DNA from: Anaerolineae bacterium
Lineage (GTDB): Bacteria > Chloroflexota > Anaerolineae > Aggregatilineales > Phototrophicaceae
DNA length: 6,474 nt
Direction of reading: 5' to 3'
Assembly (NCBI GenBank): GCA_020848855.1
Contig: JADLHH010000513.1
Coordinates: 1-6,474, forward strand
Part shown: positions 5,744 through 6,474 of the stretch, one piece after another
Layout of the letters: every line of letters starts with the position of its first letter
Position numbering within the stretch: the stretch's first letter is position 1
The notes under the pieces: generated by a model
Database searches by the model: none
What the model saw: the letters and a program-made list of their open reading frames with translations, nothing else
Told to the model about the DNA's origin: nothing
Program-made: the position numbers and the translations under genes

Positions 5744-6474
5744 ATGGATAAACGCCTGCTAACCGAAGCCCGCCGGGCGCGCGCCGGCTTGCTGCTCGCC
5801 GCGCTCTTGCAGCTTGCCGCCGGTCTTTGCCTGATCGCCGGATCGTTCGCCCTCGCCCGCGTGATCGCCCATGCCTTCCTCGACCACGCCCCGCTCGACC
5901 AGCTTGCTGCGCCGTTGCTGCTGGTCGCGGGCTTCGCGTTGGCGCGGGCGATCTGCGCGTGGGGCGCGCACGTCGCCGCCGCCGACCTGTCGATCCGCGT
6001 CCGGCTCGACCTGCGCCGCCGCCTGCTGACGCATCTCGCCGCGCTGGGTGCATCGTTCGTGCAGGGCGAGCGCACGGGCGATCTGGTCGCCACCACGTCC
6101 AAAGGCATCGACTCGCTCGACCCGTATTTCCGCGACTACCTGCCCGCCCTGATCACCGCCGTCCTCGTCCCATTGGCGACGCTCGCCGTCGTCCTGCCGC
6201 TGGACGCGCTGACCTTCGTCGTGCTGCTGCTCACTGCGCCGCTCATCCCGCTGTTCATGGCGCTGATCGGCATGGCGGCGGGCGCGCTGGCGAAGCGCCA
6301 GTATGCCGAAATGAGCTTCCTCAGCGCCCACTTCCTCGACGTGATGCAGGGCTTGACCACGCTCCGGCTGTTCAACCGCAGCCGCCACCAGATCGACACG
6401 ATCGCCCGCTTTTCCGGTGAATTCCGTGCCGCGACGATGGGCGTGCTGCGCGTCGCCTTTCTCTCGGCGCTGGC
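5744..6474 (+). CDS. cydD: Thiol reductant ABC exporter subunit CydD (N-terminal transmembrane domain; 3' end outside window)
   Basis: The frame stays open from ATG 5744 to the window end, giving 243 residues and two extra bases. It matches the membrane domain of CydD, half of the heterodimeric CydDC exporter. In E. coli CydDC moves cysteine/glutathione across the inner membrane and is required for cytochrome bd assembly. Diagnostic stretches are GERTGDLVATTSKGIDSLDP (108-127), YFRDYLPAL (128-136), VLPLDAL (150-156), TAPLIPLFMALIG (164-176), AHFLDVMQGLTTLRLFNRS (195-213) and VLRVAFLSAL (234-243). Hydrophobic segments at about 15-37, 55-77, 134-152 and 158-180 fit the first four of six helices. 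The ATP-binding domain would follow outside the window. The next gene is expected to be cydC. The start is the only nearby ATG ahead of the first helix, with no clear ribosome binding site. Confidence 0.9.
   Translation, partial: MDKRLLTEARRARAGLLLAALLQLAAGLCLIAGSFALARVIAHAFLDHAPLDQLAAPLLLVAGFALARAICAWGAHVAAADLSIRVRLDLRRRLLTHLAALGASFVQGERTGDLVATTSKGIDSLDPYFRDYLPALITAVLVPLATLAVVLPLDALTFVVLLLTAPLIPLFMALIGMAAGALAKRQYAEMSFLSAHFLDVMQGLTTLRLFNRSRHQIDTIARFSGEFRAATMGVLRVAFLSAL

Overview
The window is GC-rich, with strongly G/C-biased third codon positions and short intergenic gaps. It carries five genes, all on the + strand: the end of an M24 metallopeptidase-like gene, a class V aminotransferase/cysteine desulfurase-like gene, cydA, a cydB broken by one in-frame TGA, and the beginning of cydD. 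Nothing here fixes the taxon. The palindromic GTAGGGGCGCA family between genes, the short-Q-loop CydA and the general gene style remind me of Chloroflexota (Anaerolineae-like), but that is inference from memory with moderate to low confidence.

Layout. Positions 1-1221 hold an M24 (creatinase/aminopeptidase P fold) protein whose start lies before the window. Positions 1222-1373 hold palindromic repeats and a plausible promoter. Positions 1374-2816 encode a PLP enzyme resembling the N-terminal NifS-like domain of molybdenum cofactor sulfurase, without a MOSC domain. Positions 2817-3011 hold another copy of the palindrome and the cydA leader. Positions 3012-4412 encode CydA. From 4425 to 5447 runs cydB, complete in frame except for TGA at 4731-4733. 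Positions 5448-5743 hold no gene but are dense in repeats. From 5744 to the window end runs the N-terminal membrane domain of CydD.

How the genes work together. CydA and CydB form the quinol-oxidising cytochrome bd terminal oxidase. CydD, with CydC expected just beyond the window, forms the ABC transporter needed in E. coli for cytochrome bd assembly. So the second half is a cydABD(C) locus for high-affinity oxygen respiration. The peptidase and the desulfurase-like gene have no evident functional link to it.

The main anomaly is the nonsense codon in cydB at a position that is aromatic (Phe) in E. coli CydB. Everything on both sides is intact and in one frame, and TGA is used as a normal stop elsewhere in the window. 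A recent point mutation or a consensus error is more likely than recoding. The second notable item is a dispersed palindrome family, with two copies identical over 28 nt, placed 8-26 bp after the stop codons of three genes. I see no evidence of a wholly new biological system.
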